From Pteria penguin (Eukaryota > Mollusca > Bivalvia > Pterioida > Pteriidae): DNA of 64,000 nt. Position 1 is the stretch's first letter; every line of letters begins with the position of its first letter. Positions 45,428 through 57,345 of this stretch are shown piece after piece. Location of the stretch: the NCBI GenBank assembly GCA_035048485.1, contig CM068583.1, forward strand, positions 42,763,542-42,827,541. Direction: 5' to 3'. A program made the translations under genes and the position numbers. The notes under the pieces were generated by a model that saw nothing but the letters and a program-made list of their open reading frames with translations, made no database searches and was not told where the DNA came from.

Positions 45428-45464
45428 CCTTGAACGAAATTTCTTATCGCCGCAAGTCTCCGTT

Positions 45465-45534
45465 ATGGCGTTGTTTGTGGAATTCTTTTTCATTGTTACT
45501 TATGTTTTAGACATTGCATATTGCCAACCGCCAG
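45465..45534 (+). CDS. Lectin exon 1, signal peptide
   Basis: It encodes MALFVEFFFIVTYVLDIAYC followed by QPP and one base of the next codon. The hydrophobic core and the small/polar end fit a signal peptide with cleavage near AYC-QPP. The donor is CCAG|GTAAAT. Confidence 0.75.
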
Positions 45535-48500
45535 GTAAATGTAACTCTATGATTTACAGAAATGACTAGATAACGTAAGATAATATACAATATACATGTG
45601 CATGGATATTAATTTTCGTGCACCAGATGCGACAATTATGCTTATTTTGTAATTCACAAACTTTAAAAAGTATTAATTATTTATAGAAAAATTACTTGCT
45701 AAACAGACCTTTCAAGAAAAGGTAAAATTCATCAAACTTTGTATAGAGGAAGAATTGTACTAACAAGTAACAGCAGAGCTTTACCTGATGTAGACACTAC
45801 GTTCTCCCTTATTCAGTTTAATCATTTTGACAGTATGTTCAGCCAAATGATAAAATCAAATGACTGTAATTCTATACCAGTTGAAACAGATATTGTCACG
45901 TGAACAGCCGGACCACTTTATTACAAGTAAATAACTGATTTTTCTCTACAAAATTTGATAGAATATTTTACTGGCATCAAATTTCTTTTCAGGATGTCCT
46001 TCAGGCTTTGTTGCTCATTTAGGAAAATGTTACCACATATCGGAGACTGAGGCGTCATGGGCTGGAGCAATGGTAATATATCATACTGTATATAACACTT
46101 TCGACTATGTGTATGCCTTGTGAAAACTCTCAATCGATTCAGTTGATTAAAATTCCGCGCTGAGGATTTGAATTTAGTGTTACCATACACATGTGCATGT
46201 GTAGATGTGATACTATCTAGACGGTGTAATTTTTTGTTGTCTGTTGTAAGAATTTCAGGATAGGTATATCCTGTCAAATACATTCAGGTCTCACTTTGAC
46301 TTTTTTCAAGGATCCATTAATGTTTGAATTAATGGTACATCGATTTGTATGACACCAAATTCTTCATATTTTACATTCTTAAGGTTGTTGCAGTTATTAT
46401 TAACGAATAATGCACTTTCATCTTAGTTTTGCACTTTTGGATTCAATAATGATTTATATGCCACAGACACTTATGTAAGACGCGCGATGTCATGGTCATT
46501 TATGTATTCGATATGTGACATTGCCAATTTCTTATCTTTATCAGTATTGAAATATGATAATTGTGTTTTCATTGTCAAGGCGTTGCTTTTTATCGAAATT
46601 AAAAATCCATACTCAAAATAGTTTGTCGTTATCTTTTCATTCATTTAATTAAGACAATTAGTGGTGGCGATAAATAAGTCTGATGGTCATGACAAAGATA
46701 CATATTCTAAAATAATATATACAAATGTAGATCCAAATATGTATGAAATATCATTATTTGTAATAAAAGTAGAAATGCTATCAATATTTAACGACAGTTT
46801 TCAGTATAACTTATGAGTTGCTGCAACACGAGAGTAATGTACCTCAGTAGATATTCATGGACTCCTGAAAATCAGAAGTCAAACTACATGCCCGTGAGAA
46901 ATAGTGTTTCCTGTTATTCTTACACACTAAATATATATTCAATTTAGGAACGAGTTCTTTTTTTACCCCACCCGATTTAAAAAAAAGGAGGACTCCATCC
47001 TAGTGTGTTGAAAGAGTTAATTTTAAGGGTAGTATCAGAACAGTGGGGTCTTTTTATCCCATTATTTTTATATTTATTATCATTAAGTGATGAACCACTA
47101 AAACTTTTGAGTGGGATTGGGTATGAAAGGCACTCTTACCTCCAATTATTAGTAATTTGTAGACAAATCCCTGACCAATATGGTGGATTGATGGAAAATA
47201 AGTATTTCAAAGATGAATTAAATCAAACATTAATAATAAAGAAGTGCATGTGTGTGCGCAAAAAAGTGGCCATGTCCTTGCAACAAAGTTAGAGTTACCT
47301 CTCTTTAACAAACACAGATGAGAATCATTTTACTTACATTGCAATGAGGTCTATGGTTACGTCTGCATATATCAAGTATAAATCGTGAAAGGAGCTACTG
47401 TGAAACAAGTTTGTACTTTTACTTTTATTTTAATACCATTTTTATACACCCGTCATTAGACGGGACGAATATATTATGTTATGGCGCTCTCCGTCCGTCC
47501 GTCCGTCCGGGGTCATGTTTTTTCTGGACTTTTTTTGCCGTCTTTCAAGATATTGAGTTGAAATATGCTTTATCTCAAGCGGCGTCAATACCAGTTCGAG
47601 TTTTGTTACGATTGATCTACTTTTGACGGATTTATGGCCCTTGGACTTATAAATTTCAAGATTTTTTTTTTCAGAAATTCATTAAAAATCTATTTTTTGT
47701 CAAAACATTATGAAATTTATCATGAAACAAGTAAAATGTACCAACTATCACATATGTTATGGGTTTTAATATCTTTTCCTTCATTTTTGAGAAATTTATT
47801 TTAGGGGGGGGGGGTTGACCATATGTCCTAGGTCATGTTTTCCAGACTTTTTTTGCCGTCTTTCAAGATATTAAGTTGAAATTTGGTATATAGCTATATT
47901 CCAAGCGGCGTCAGTACCAGTTCGAGTTTTGTTACGATTGACTTACTTTTGACGGATTTATGGCCCTTGGACTCATGAATTTCAAGATTTCGTTTTGAAA
48001 ATTCATTAAAAATCTAATTTTTTTAACATCATTATGAAATTTACCATGAAACAAATAAAATGTACGAACTTCCACATATTTTACAGATATTGATATCTTT
48101 TTCTTCATTTTTGAGAAATTTATAATTTTAGGAGGGGGGGGGGGAGGTGTAAGGGGGGGGGGGGGGTTGTCCCTAAAATATTTCAAGTTTTTTTGCAGGT
48201 CAAGTTCCAAGAGGGGTTGGATAGGACCATTTCTGCAGGAGTTATTGCCCTTGGACTTATCCTATGATAAAATGCTATGAAACGCAATTAACTTCAGTAA
48301 ACGTCAGATGTTTTTCATGAAAATCATGCCAAATGCGAATTGATCCTGTCGAAATTAAGCGACGGGCGTATTATGCAACGCTAGGCGTTGCTCTTGTTAT
48401 GACATATTTGTTAAGTTTAGTTTAATGTTGTGATGCAAATGTGTTATATCAATATTTGTTTACGTTAGTTTCCTATTACTCTTACTTTTGCTTTGCATGT

Positions 48501-51500
48501 ATTACGTCATAGTCCATATCTTTACAATTCTGACATCATAAAGCAAATAACAGTATATACAACAAACACAATAGACTTTTAAATTCGGAAATGTGACTTT
48601 TCAACAATATGTATCCAACAGAATTTCCCATCCCAATTTCTACGGTGATCTAGTGTACAAACTAAGGAGGGTCAAAGGTTCCGATAACTTCATATCCGCG
48701 GATTCTAAAATTATAAAACGTCTTCGACATCGACAGTATGACCCCAAGATCATCGATAAAACCATAGGTCTTGTATTGGGTCCCTCTAGAATCCAATTAC
48801 TTGACCGTTGCACGCTGACCAACAGGGAGGTGGGGACTCTATGATGGGCCTTGTCCAAAACTTTTCAGAGGAGACAAGGCCCTGATCCTCGTCAACTCTG
48901 ACCTTTAGTCGGGAATCCTATTGATCAAGGATCTGAGCTCGCTTACAGACGAACAGAGCACGGTTACTTGTGTTGATGTCGCCTTACACATTTTTGATAG
49001 CAACATATTATTCTAGAAATTTTTCATGTGTAATCAATTTTTATAACCTCTCTTCTTGACAAACCTGTTGATCCTTGTTTTCTATATGGAGGATTATTTA
49101 TAAATTTTTAAATGTGTGTCCTTTGATTGTACTGCTTTTGGGGTGAGTGGGAAGGTGGACGCCCGTAATCGGTTAACCACACCAATAAAGTGATGTTTCT
49201 TACTTCAATTGACCGTCCTAAGTTGGTATCGTAACCGCAGCACCGTCGGATATTTTGTAATGCCGTTCAGTGTATATTCTACTATTATCATTTTTTTGTA
49301 TGCAGGTCCTTTGTGATTTGTGTCATACAGCTTTGTCAGATGTCTTCCGTTCTCTCTTCTTTCTGTAATATGAGAAGCTGTAACATTGGATGGTAAAATG
49401 ATTAATGTTCCTTCCAAATCGATCAGATTGTCAGATGACAAGTGAGATTGGTGGATACGTTAATCAATTTGTCGTCCAATATTACTGCTCCTTAGTTAAC
49501 ATCAGACGTTCATTGCTCCTTCTTGGCACATGATCTCATTATTCTTACATTATGTAATAAAATAGTCAAACGTCTCCTAAATAGACAATCTGATATTGAG
49601 ATCATCAAAAAGACTATAGGTCTTGTATTTGGCCCCTCTACAGCCTTATGCAGACTTTTACTTGAACGTTGCACGCTGACTAACAGGGCGGTGGGGTCTA
49701 TATGACGGGCCTTGTCCAAACCTCTTTCAGAGGAGACATGGTCCTGAACCTCGTCCCCTCTGACTGTTAGTCGGGACTCCTACAGATCTAGGGTCTTAGC
49801 TCGCTTTCAGACTGGCAGAGCGCGGTTTATCATGTTGATGTCGCATATATTTTTATACCATTATGTGTTTTACAATACCTTACGTGTTTATATTTTATGA
49901 CCTCTCAATATGCGATACCTGTTGACCCTTGTTCTTTACATGGAGGATTATTTATAAATTTTTAAATGTACGTCCTTTGATTGTTCTGCTGTTATGGTGA
50001 GTGGGAAGGTGGGCCCATAAACCGGTTAACCACACCATTTGTTTGGCTTTTGTCAAATTAAATGACCGTCCTAAGTCGGTATTGTAATTGCACTACAATC
50101 AAATATTTTTGTAATGTGTTATATGTTCTAGTATATTATTTATATTCATGTATTGTATAGCTCCATGGTGACTTCTGCCACATAACTGAGCCAGTAACTC
50201 CTCTTTTTTCTTACATGATCCATGATTTCTAAGCCGAGTTATTACATAGTTTTCGTCAGTTGTACTTACCGCTTAATTTATATGATAACAGATGTCAAAA
50301 GAAGCTTTCAGTAAAACGTTACGATAAATATAGAAAATATATACCTTTTAATTTCTAAAGTAAACTCGGCCATGGTACTATTAGCTAGTTATAATCACGT
50401 TAATAAATTGTAATGTGTTGTTGGAAGCATAAAACTGTGAGACAAAATGTAAGCAAATTAAACGTATAATTTGTTTGATTGATATTGAATTTTTTAATGT
50501 TTATCTGAGCAATTCTTGTGCTCAATATATTGTCTTGTTAAAATGAACAATATCCAATGCCTGTGTATCGCAGTGGATGAGGTGCTCGGTTACTGACTTA
50601 GCCGTGGTTCGATTACAACCATGCGCACACCGATGTAGTGTCTTTTGGATTAGAGAGTGAAAACAGAGGTCACGTGTCACGGTGGACGTGGCAAATAAAG
50701 ATCCTTCGCTGCGCCGGGTGGGTCCTTATCAAAGATAAAATCTTCTATTAAATTCAGGCAGATGCAATCTCTATATACGAGAAATAATCGTGAACATTAC
50801 TATATAAAAAATAACTAGCACGTTTACTGTGCTGTATGATAAGTTTGAATTTAAACATTATTTTAGCCATTATTATCATTAAGATATAAATGCAGATTTA
50901 ATGATGAATATGATTTTCACAAATGCATAATGTATCATGCATAACATAGTTTTCAAGGTCTATACATGAGGAGATCTGTTTGCATAACAAGTAGTGTGTA
51001 TATATCTAATGTTCCCATGTTTTTTATTAGGGATATTGCAAAACGATGGGCGGAAAATTGGCTAAAATAGAAAGCGCTGATGTCCAGAACTTTATCCAAA
51101 CTCAGATAAGTTCTAAATACAAAGGTGAAGTATTATCGTACATATTACTTATAAAAGTGATATCAAAAATGCTTAACTCATATGTATCGAAAGAGGATGC
51201 TATATAAAATTCACTACTACTTAGTGGGAAATTGAATTTGCTGTAACTTAATGATTATGTCAGAATTATCTGTTGATATATGTACATATATGTATATGAT
51301 ACTACTATATGAGTATGCAACGAAAGTTTGAGCATCGAAATGACTACTATGAAAAAGTGTCCGAAGGTGCCCCCATATTTTCCTAACCCCGGTCACTTTT
51401 TCTACAATACAGAACGAATATATTAGTTTCCTACTTTCTTCATGAAAGGAGAATTGTTTATATTTCACATGCACATAGTTTAGATCTGCGTAACATTTCG

Positions 51501-53406
51501 TTATAAGGGAAAATACATGTATCTCAAAATTAAAAAAATCAATACATGCTATCAATATATTTTTCTTATTATGTCGAAAAGTTAATCTAATGGTCTGCCC
51601 TATTTTGTGAAATTTTCAAATTTTGTTTTGCCATTGAAAGATAGTATCATTACCAAAGTACTTATAAAGAACAAAAGGATATAGTTAAAAAGACATGGAA
51701 AACTTTTTATATATTGTTTTAGACCGTTATACACAACTGGTATGGTTGGCTACAGAAGATGCCTACTCATCATCGGCGCCTGTTATTATCTTTAAAGATA
51801 AATAATTTAGCAAACCACTTTTGACTGCCCTAGTGTAATTGTTTATTTAGCATAGATATGTAGTTTCATTATGTTGTCCCTATGGATTGATACTGTTCTT
51901 AATCTATTTTAACTTAAGATTTATGTTACATCAACGCCCTTTACAGAATAATGCAGACTTTTCCTCGAGATTTGCACTCTCACTAACAACACGGTGGGGA
52001 CTGTATCAGACCTTGTCTAAAATGTTTCAGACGAGATATGATCCTGAACTGTGTCCCTTCTGACTGTTAGTCTAGACTACTGCAGATAAGCGACCTAGGG
52101 TCACTTTCAGATTCGGTTGGCTTATGATTTATATTTGTTCCATAATATTATTCCCCTTTTAACTTTTATGATTTTTCAACCTGTGGCTACCAAGTCTGTG
52201 ATTACTTGTCTCATAAAACTGGGTCAGATGTCTTCTTTTATTTCTTTTGGAAAGTTTATTTGAAACCGCGATTTATCACAATATTTACTCCATATTCATA
52301 TCTGATGTCTTTATACTGAATGTAACATATCTGTTTTAGCTAACAACATCACCGTGAGGACAGGAAATGATTATAGATACCATTACATATACGATTCCGG
52401 CATCGATGTTCTGGGCCATACATCTGTAACATTTAATGTTATGGCATGCAACGATGCCCATGTCGCTCTATCGAAGACGAAGGGTGTGGATACCAGAGAT
52501 ACCTACGAGATTGTGATTGGGGGATGGGTGGACAGCCAATCAGTCATTCGAGACTGTAAACAGTGCCAAAACTATGATGTGGCCAATCATAATCACCATC
52601 CAATAAGCTGTACTGCTTTTAAACCGTTCTGGGTCAGTTGGGCACACAACATCATCAGAGTTGGCACAGGCAATATAGTTGGCAAAAATATTATCTTGCA
52701 ATGGGATGATCAGGGACCACATGATGTCAATTATGTAGCAGTGGCCACGGGGTGGGGTGCAACAGGAATCTGGACATTTAATAATGGTATGATCAGACAA
52801 TTCGAAAATAAAAATGAGACGTTGTCATATTTAGAGTGTTATAAGTATACTACGATAAATAAAACTAGAATTGATATATTTCATATTCATACAAGATGAA
52901 GATAGTAGATTATTATGTATATCTGTAGTTGAACGCAAAACAAGAAATTTAATATAAAAAAAGGTAGGTAAGAAAATACTATCTATAATGATGAAAGACG
53001 TCAGGTAAAAGCATAGCTTTATCTTGTCATTCAAGGTCTTATAGTTTTGTATAGTATGTTGCTAATATTAGTTTATTATAGTACCATAAAAGACTGTCAG
53101 ATGCTCCTATTATAGAGATTAAAGTATATAGTTCATATGGATGTAAATTCGGATATTGTAGCTACGTTCTCCCCGGGACTGTTTTGGATTGGCGGTACAG
53201 ATCTGGCAGTGGAAGGACAGTGGTTGTGGCTTCCCGGAGTAAGCGAATTCGACTATATCAACTGGGCTCCAAATGAGCCCGATAACTTCAACAACCAAGA
53301 TCACTGTGCACTTATTGATCTACATCGAGGATATCAATGGGCTGACGACATTTGTGAAGAGAATAGAAACTTTATTTGTGAATTTGATCCTTCTGGAAAT
53401 AAGTAA
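45465..53406 (+). CDS. Secreted C-type lectin with optional FAMeT-like exon
   Basis: Exons 45465-45534, 45993-46072, 51031-51124 and 53162-53406 join in frame to a 162-residue protein: a signal peptide (MALFVEFFFIVTYVLDIAYC), then one long-form C-type lectin domain with CPSG, KCYH, YCKTMGGKLAKIES, FWIGG, WLWLPG, DHCALI, WADDIC and NFICEF, giving all six cysteines. The sugar/calcium loop reads EPD where EPN or QPD are usual. Exon 52340-52786 lies between the two halves of the lectin domain, has phase 1 at both ends and 447 nt, and codes for a whole FAMeT-like domain; with it the product is 311 residues. Such lectins act in animal innate immunity or particle capture outside the cell, a family inference. 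Introns hold many repeats. The last exon's acceptor could also be at 53131, adding ten residues in frame. Confidence 0.75.
45993..46072 (+). CDS. Lectin exon 2, N-terminal CTLD
   Basis: The acceptor is TTTCTTTTCAG|GA and the donor GCAATG|GTAATA. It encodes CPSGFVAHLGKCYHISETEA and SWAGAM, the first cysteine pair and the conserved Trp-Ala of the domain start. Confidence 0.8.
46073..47440 (+). other. Lectin intron 2, first part
   Basis: Non-coding; no repeat boundary recognised. Short open frames on both strands show no domain features. Confidence 0.4.
47448..48398. repeat. Hairpin-ended repeat with two internal modules
   Basis: It starts with a hairpin CCCGTCATTAGACGGG and a GTCCGTCCGTCCGTCCG run, and ends with GACGGGCGTATTATGCAACG plus the hairpin CAACGCTAGGCGTTG. 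Two internal modules (47510-47820 and 47830-48180) both contain TTTTTGCCGTCTTTCAAGAT, GGCGTCA-TACCAGTTCGAG and TTTGACGGATTTATGGCCC and end in G-runs (47803, 48135, 48155). It lies in lectin intron 2. Confidence 0.65.
48560..49280 (+). mobile_element. Penelope-like element, 5'-truncated copy
   Basis: The frame 48593-48844 encodes the end of a Penelope-like reverse transcriptase (QQYVSNRISHPNFYGDLVYK to CTLTNREVGTL), and the following ~430 bp match the non-coding tail of the copy at 49430. The element is cut short inside its tail near 49275. The catalytic domain is missing. Confidence 0.6.
49430..50215 (+). mobile_element. Penelope-like element, second 5'-truncated copy
   Basis: It lies in tandem after the copy at 48560. 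The 49523-49705 frame ends TLTNRAVGS, followed by the shared tail with AACCACACCATTTGTTTGGC and the complete 3' end at 50215. It shares 50024-50215 almost exactly with 38459-38646. Confidence 0.65.
50555..50810 (+). mobile_element. tRNA-derived SINE, plus strand
   Basis: The head GTGTATCGCAGTGGATGAGG (A-box) and GTGGTTCGATTAC (B-box) is followed by the family body: GGTCACGTGTCACGGTGGAC, AAAGATCCTTCGCTGCGCC, GGCAGATGCAATCTCTATAT. The tail is lost. It lies in lectin intron 2. Confidence 0.7.
51031..51124 (+). CDS. Lectin exon 3, CTLD middle
   Basis: The acceptor is TTTTTTATTAG|GG and the donor TACAAAG|GTGAAG. It encodes GYCKTMGGKLAKIESADVQN and FIQTQISSKYK, the C-x-GG-LA-I-S helix region. It ends in phase 1. 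Confidence 0.8.
51728..51806 (+). CDS. Possible alternative terminal exon
   Basis: After the acceptor TATATATTGTTTTAG the frame continues in the right phase for 26 residues (YTQLVWLATEDAYSSSAPV within it) to a TAA at 51804-51806. Joined to exon 3 it would end the lectin early, after the signal peptide and half a domain. It may be a real short isoform, a decayed exon or chance. Confidence 0.3.
51930..52245 (+). mobile_element. Penelope-like element, strongly diverged fragment
   Basis: CGCCCTTTACAGAATAATGC, CTAACAACACGGTGGGGACT, CCTTCTGACTGTTAGTCTAG and GTCTCATAAAACTGGGTCAG follow the order of the element end at 49620-49850. It ends about 100 bp before the FAMeT-like exon. Confidence 0.5.
52340..52786 (+). 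CDS. FAMeT-like domain exon (symmetric 1-1)
   Basis: The acceptor is TCTGTTTTAG|CT and the donor AATAATG|GTATGA; 447 nt, phase 1 at both sides. It encodes about 149 residues with the marks of the farnesoic-acid-O-methyltransferase-like domain (Methyltransf_FA): FNVMACNDAHVALS, YEIVIGGWVDSQSVIR, FKPFWVSW, IRVGTGN and VAVATGWGATGIWTF. Despite the family name, such domains in molluscs are usually parts of extracellular proteins and methyltransferase activity is not implied. If the exon is instead the start of a separate protein it lacks its own signal peptide. Confidence 0.75.
53162..53406 (+). CDS. Lectin exon 4, C-terminal CTLD and stop
   Basis: The acceptor is ATATTGTAG|CT with a poor pyrimidine tract; an in-frame alternative is TATATAG|TT at 53131. 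It encodes PGLFWIGGTDLAVEGQWLWL, the loop NEPDN, DHCALI, QWADDIC and NFICEF, then DPSGNK and a TAA. EPD replaces the EPN of mannose-type lectins, so sugar preference cannot be read off. Confidence 0.8.
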
Positions 53407-53409
53407 ATG

Positions 53410-53415
53410 AATAAA
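53410..53415 (+). terminator. Candidate polyadenylation signal of the lectin gene
   Basis: AATAAA begins four bases after the stop codon. It is unusually close, so a later signal may be used instead. Confidence 0.35.
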
Positions 53416-54380
53416 CATAATGGAAAGACTATTTTTTAAATGTTTTAATATCTATTATGTTAAATCTACACAAGAACATTTAGGCATTAAGCTTTTGGTG
53501 AAGATGCTTAGACTAGTTACAAAACTTGAATAGCTCAGAGTAGTAATGAGAATATAAATTAGATAAGTTATCCACATTTTGTCACAGTTTTAATGAATTG
53601 TTATCTTCTGACTTTACCATTTGTGTGAACTTTGTTCAGATTTAAGATCATTGATGATGATTTATCATTCAGTCATGTATTTCTGGTCCATACAGTAAAT
53701 CTAATGAATTTTAACGGTGCATCCTAGTATAAAGTTTCAATACATTTAACTGCTTAAGATATTGTCCATTTTATATATTTGCAGTCTGAGGATTTTAGTC
53801 AAAGACTATTCATAAAATTCATATTTTATCTGCATTTCTGGGACATCACTATGAGTCGAAATTCAACATATTCTGACAAGAATTAATACACATTTGCACC
53901 TACTTGTGACATTTATATTAATAAAGTAATTAATCACCTATCCAATCATTTTAATAGTTTTCCAATTTAACCCTTGTAGAAGCAGTTGAATGGAGACCGA
54001 GGGCCTTTAAAATGAAATATCTCTGACCATACCAATGAAATGCCATCATAAAATACGGGCTCAAAAACAGCGAATCTCGGACTATTTCGATTTTCATGTT
54101 TTCTGTGGTGTTCTGAGCATTAAAATATACTTGCTTAATTGTAAAAATTTCCCACTTTTTATATCTATCACTTTGTGTACATATCTATCATCTTGAGTTT
54201 TGGCCCAAAATATAGAGAGATACAGTCATTTACATGGCGTCAAAATTACGAACTCATGTGAAGAGTATGCCAGACGTTGGGCTTAGAGAGAGAAGGTTGA
54301 ATTAGACACTTTCTGAATGGTTGAAGTCGATCAGCGGTCTGCTAAAGAAAAGAGATCGAAGATTTTGTCAGTTTTTCAAA
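53416..54380. other. Intergenic sequence after the lectin gene
   Basis: No further exon or repeat recognised. Confidence 0.4.
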
Positions 54381-55640
54381 AGAAAAAAGAGGAGTTACTG
54401 GCTCAGTTATGTGGCAGAAGTCACCATGGAGCTATACAATACATGAATATAAATAATATACTAGAACATATAACACATTACAAAAATATTTGATTGTAGT
54501 GCAATTACAATACCGACTTAGGACGGTCATTTAATTTGACAAAAGCTAAACAAATGGTGTGGTTAACCGGTTTACGGGCCCACCTTCCCACTCACCGTAA
54601 CAGCAGAACAATCAAAGGACGTACATTTAAAAAGTTATAAATAATCCTCCATGTAAAGAACAAGGGTCAACAGATATCGCATATTGAGAGGTCATAAAAT
54701 ATAAACACGTAAGGTGTTGTAAAACACATAATGGTATAAAAATATATGCGACATCAACATGATAAACTGACTGCTCTGCCAGTCTGAAAGCGAGCTAAGA
54801 CCCTAGATCTGTAGGAGTCTCGACTAACAGTCAGAGGGGACGAGGTTCAGGACCATGTCTCCTGTGAAAAAGGTTTGGACAAGGTCCGTCATATAGTCCC
54901 CACCGCCCTGTTAGTCAGCGTGCATCGTTCAAGTAAAAGTCTGCATAAGGCTGTAGAGGGGCCAAATACAAGACCTATAGTCTTTTTGATGATCTCAATA
55001 TCATATTGTCTATTTAGAAGACGTTTGACTATTTTATTACATGATAAAATAATGTTATCGGAGCCTTTTACTTTCCTTAGTTTATATACGAGATCACCGT
55101 AAAAATTAGGATGGGAAATTCTATTGGATACATACTGTTGAAAAGAAATATTTCCAAATTTAGATAAAAGTTCTGAATAAGATCTGAAGAATTTGTCGAA
55201 TGTTTTTCTTAGCTTGTGATATCTGTAACCCTGAGTTAAAAGTTTAGTAGTAATTTGTAAATTTCGTTTATGAAAGTCCAAAACATCGGTGCAGCCTCTG
55301 ACAAATCGAACTAATTGAGATATATAGATACCATATGATGGGAGTCGAGGGACATCGCCATCCAAGTAAGGGAAATTTACAATAGGAAATCCAAAATCCT
55401 CACGTTTATCATAAATATTAGTATATATTAGGTGGTTGATAATTTTGATGTTTAAATCTAAGAAAGGTGTAGATTTATCTCAAGTATTAGCTTTATCCAA
55501 TGTGAGCTCTGGTGAATATATTTCTGATATAAATTGTTCGAATTCAGGGTTGTCGATGACCAAATTGTCATCCGGATATCTGCAAGTATTATTAAATTTG
55601 TCAATGAGGTCAAAACGTTTTGGTTTTTGAATAGAAACCA
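54381..55640 (-). pseudogene. Penelope-like retroelement, minus strand, 5'-truncated
   Basis: On the minus strand the sequence starts in the RT palm with RYPDDNLVIDN (the YxDD catalytic motif, intact), contains an in-frame TGA shortly after, and continues as an open frame at 54889-55365 with YGIYISQLVRF, QGYRYHKLRKTFDKFFRSY and CTLTNRAVGT. The non-coding tail ends at 54381 and matches the tails at 30010, 38459 and 50024. No GIY-YIG endonuclease is visible. The family call rests on the layout of the RT thumb, and another RT class cannot be fully excluded. Confidence 0.65.
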
Positions 55641-57345
55641 TAAACAAGAACAAACACTATTCTATATTTCGTGACTCCAGTGTAGTTAGAGAACATTCTC
55701 GACTTCGTGAAAATTTCATTATTGTTCCTGCTGACAAGGCAGCTAACAATTACACATTCGTATTTAAGGTATATTATATTTAATGTCTTACAGAAGAGCA
55801 AGGACATCATTCAACGCCTGGGAATCCAACTTACACAGTTATAAATCTGTCTCCTTCAGAGGTATTGGATAATCACAAATCAGTTCTCAGTTTCTTCGGT
55901 ATTACTACAAATGAATCTGATCTCGAGCTACCATACCTTGTTTTGGATTTCAAAGATGCATAAAACTCCATATAAGCATCGATTCATAGCTGGATTTTCC
56001 AAGTGTTCCACAAGTCTCTCTCCGTGTTACTCACCAAAAGTCTAACAGAAATCAAATATAGTCTTCAGAAATACGGCTCTACTGCTTACCCGAGAAGCGG
56101 AATCAATCAAATGTGAATTCCAAGTATCTTCTAGAGCACTTAAAATCTCCTATTTTCACTAGCATAAAATCTTTTGGCTTTTCGACTCTTTATACAACCA
56201 TTCCTCATCAAAAACTGAAGAACAGAATAACAATTATTCAAAACGCCTTCTTAAAAAAAAAAGGAACTCGCCGGTATGAGTACCTCGTTTTAGGCCACAA
56301 AGACACATATTTTGTAAAGAAGCAGTCTGATTCCAACCACAAGTATACAGAAAAGAAGATCATCCAAATGTTAGAAATTCTTATAGATAATATTTTTGTG
56401 ATATTTGGTGGGAAAGTGTTCCAACAGATTGTTGGCATTCCTATGGGTACTAATTGCCCACCTCGTCTGGCCGACATATTTTGTACTCTTACGAAGCAGA
56501 ATTCATACAGTCTCTGCTCTCTAAAGGCAATAAACAATTAGCATCCTGGTTCAACTTTACATACAGATACATCGATGGCGTTCTGTCGATTAACAGCCCT
56601 GTATTTAAGGATCACCTCAATATAATATATCCAAAGGAACTTGAGATAAAAGATACAACAGAGAGCCCATCTTCTGCTTCATACCTCGATATACTTATAT
56701 GACGATGGTTTATTAGTAAGCTCTATGTATGACAAACATGACGATTTCAATTTCATTATTACCAACTTCCCTTTTCTGAGTAGCAACATACCTTCCTCTT
56801 CCGCATATGACGTCTTCATTTCACAACTTATACGCTGTGCCAGGGCATGCTCTAAATACGAAAATGTCGTCAAGAGAGCGAGGCTTTTTGCCACGAAAGT
56901 ACTCTCACAAGGATATGTTGAACGTTTGAAATTGTCACTGAGGAAGTTCTATGGTCAATATAGGCATCTAGTGCAATTTCAGATTCCTCTTTCAAGAATG
57001 TTAACTGATATTTTGGGACCTAACCATACAAAATAACCAATCTTAACTTTTTGACTATACATCATTTGACATAATACGTACATATATATACAGACATTTG
57101 TTCACGTGCGTTTCCGACACCGGATTTTCAGTCAAGCTGCATTTCTTGTCTTGAATGGGAAAATTTGACTTTGTGTTCTTGTCTTCTTCGTGTGCTCGTG
57201 CATGTATATTTATGTATTTACATCCTCGACTTGAAAGGTTGTTGCAGGACATTTGCGACGGGTATTGCATGCAACCAGGGGACACTTACTCCTCCCGGGC
57301 ACCTGGTCTCACCTCGATTTTATTGGGGTTTGCATTTGTCTGAAT
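55641..57345 (+). pseudogene. Penelope-like retroelement, plus strand, broken
   Basis: RT pieces lie in order but in several frames: FIIVPADKAANNYTF (about 55705), LTKSLTEIKYSLQKYG (56030), KSFGFSTLYTTIPHQKLK (56160), QQIVGIPMGTNCPP (56420), YIDGVLSINS (56565), ITNFPFLSSNIPSS (56750) and a thumb to 57036. The catalytic YxDD has become YIDG, and there are frameshifts and stops, so it is inactive. It abuts the minus-strand copy head to head at about 55640 and belongs to a different subfamily, whose 3' part (GACGGGTATTGCATGCAACC, ACCTGGTCTCACCTCGATTT) reaches about 57345. Confidence 0.7.

Noticed and set aside
45921..46283. 120-codon minus-strand frame
   Set aside because: It overlaps lectin exon 2 on the opposite strand and has no features of its own.
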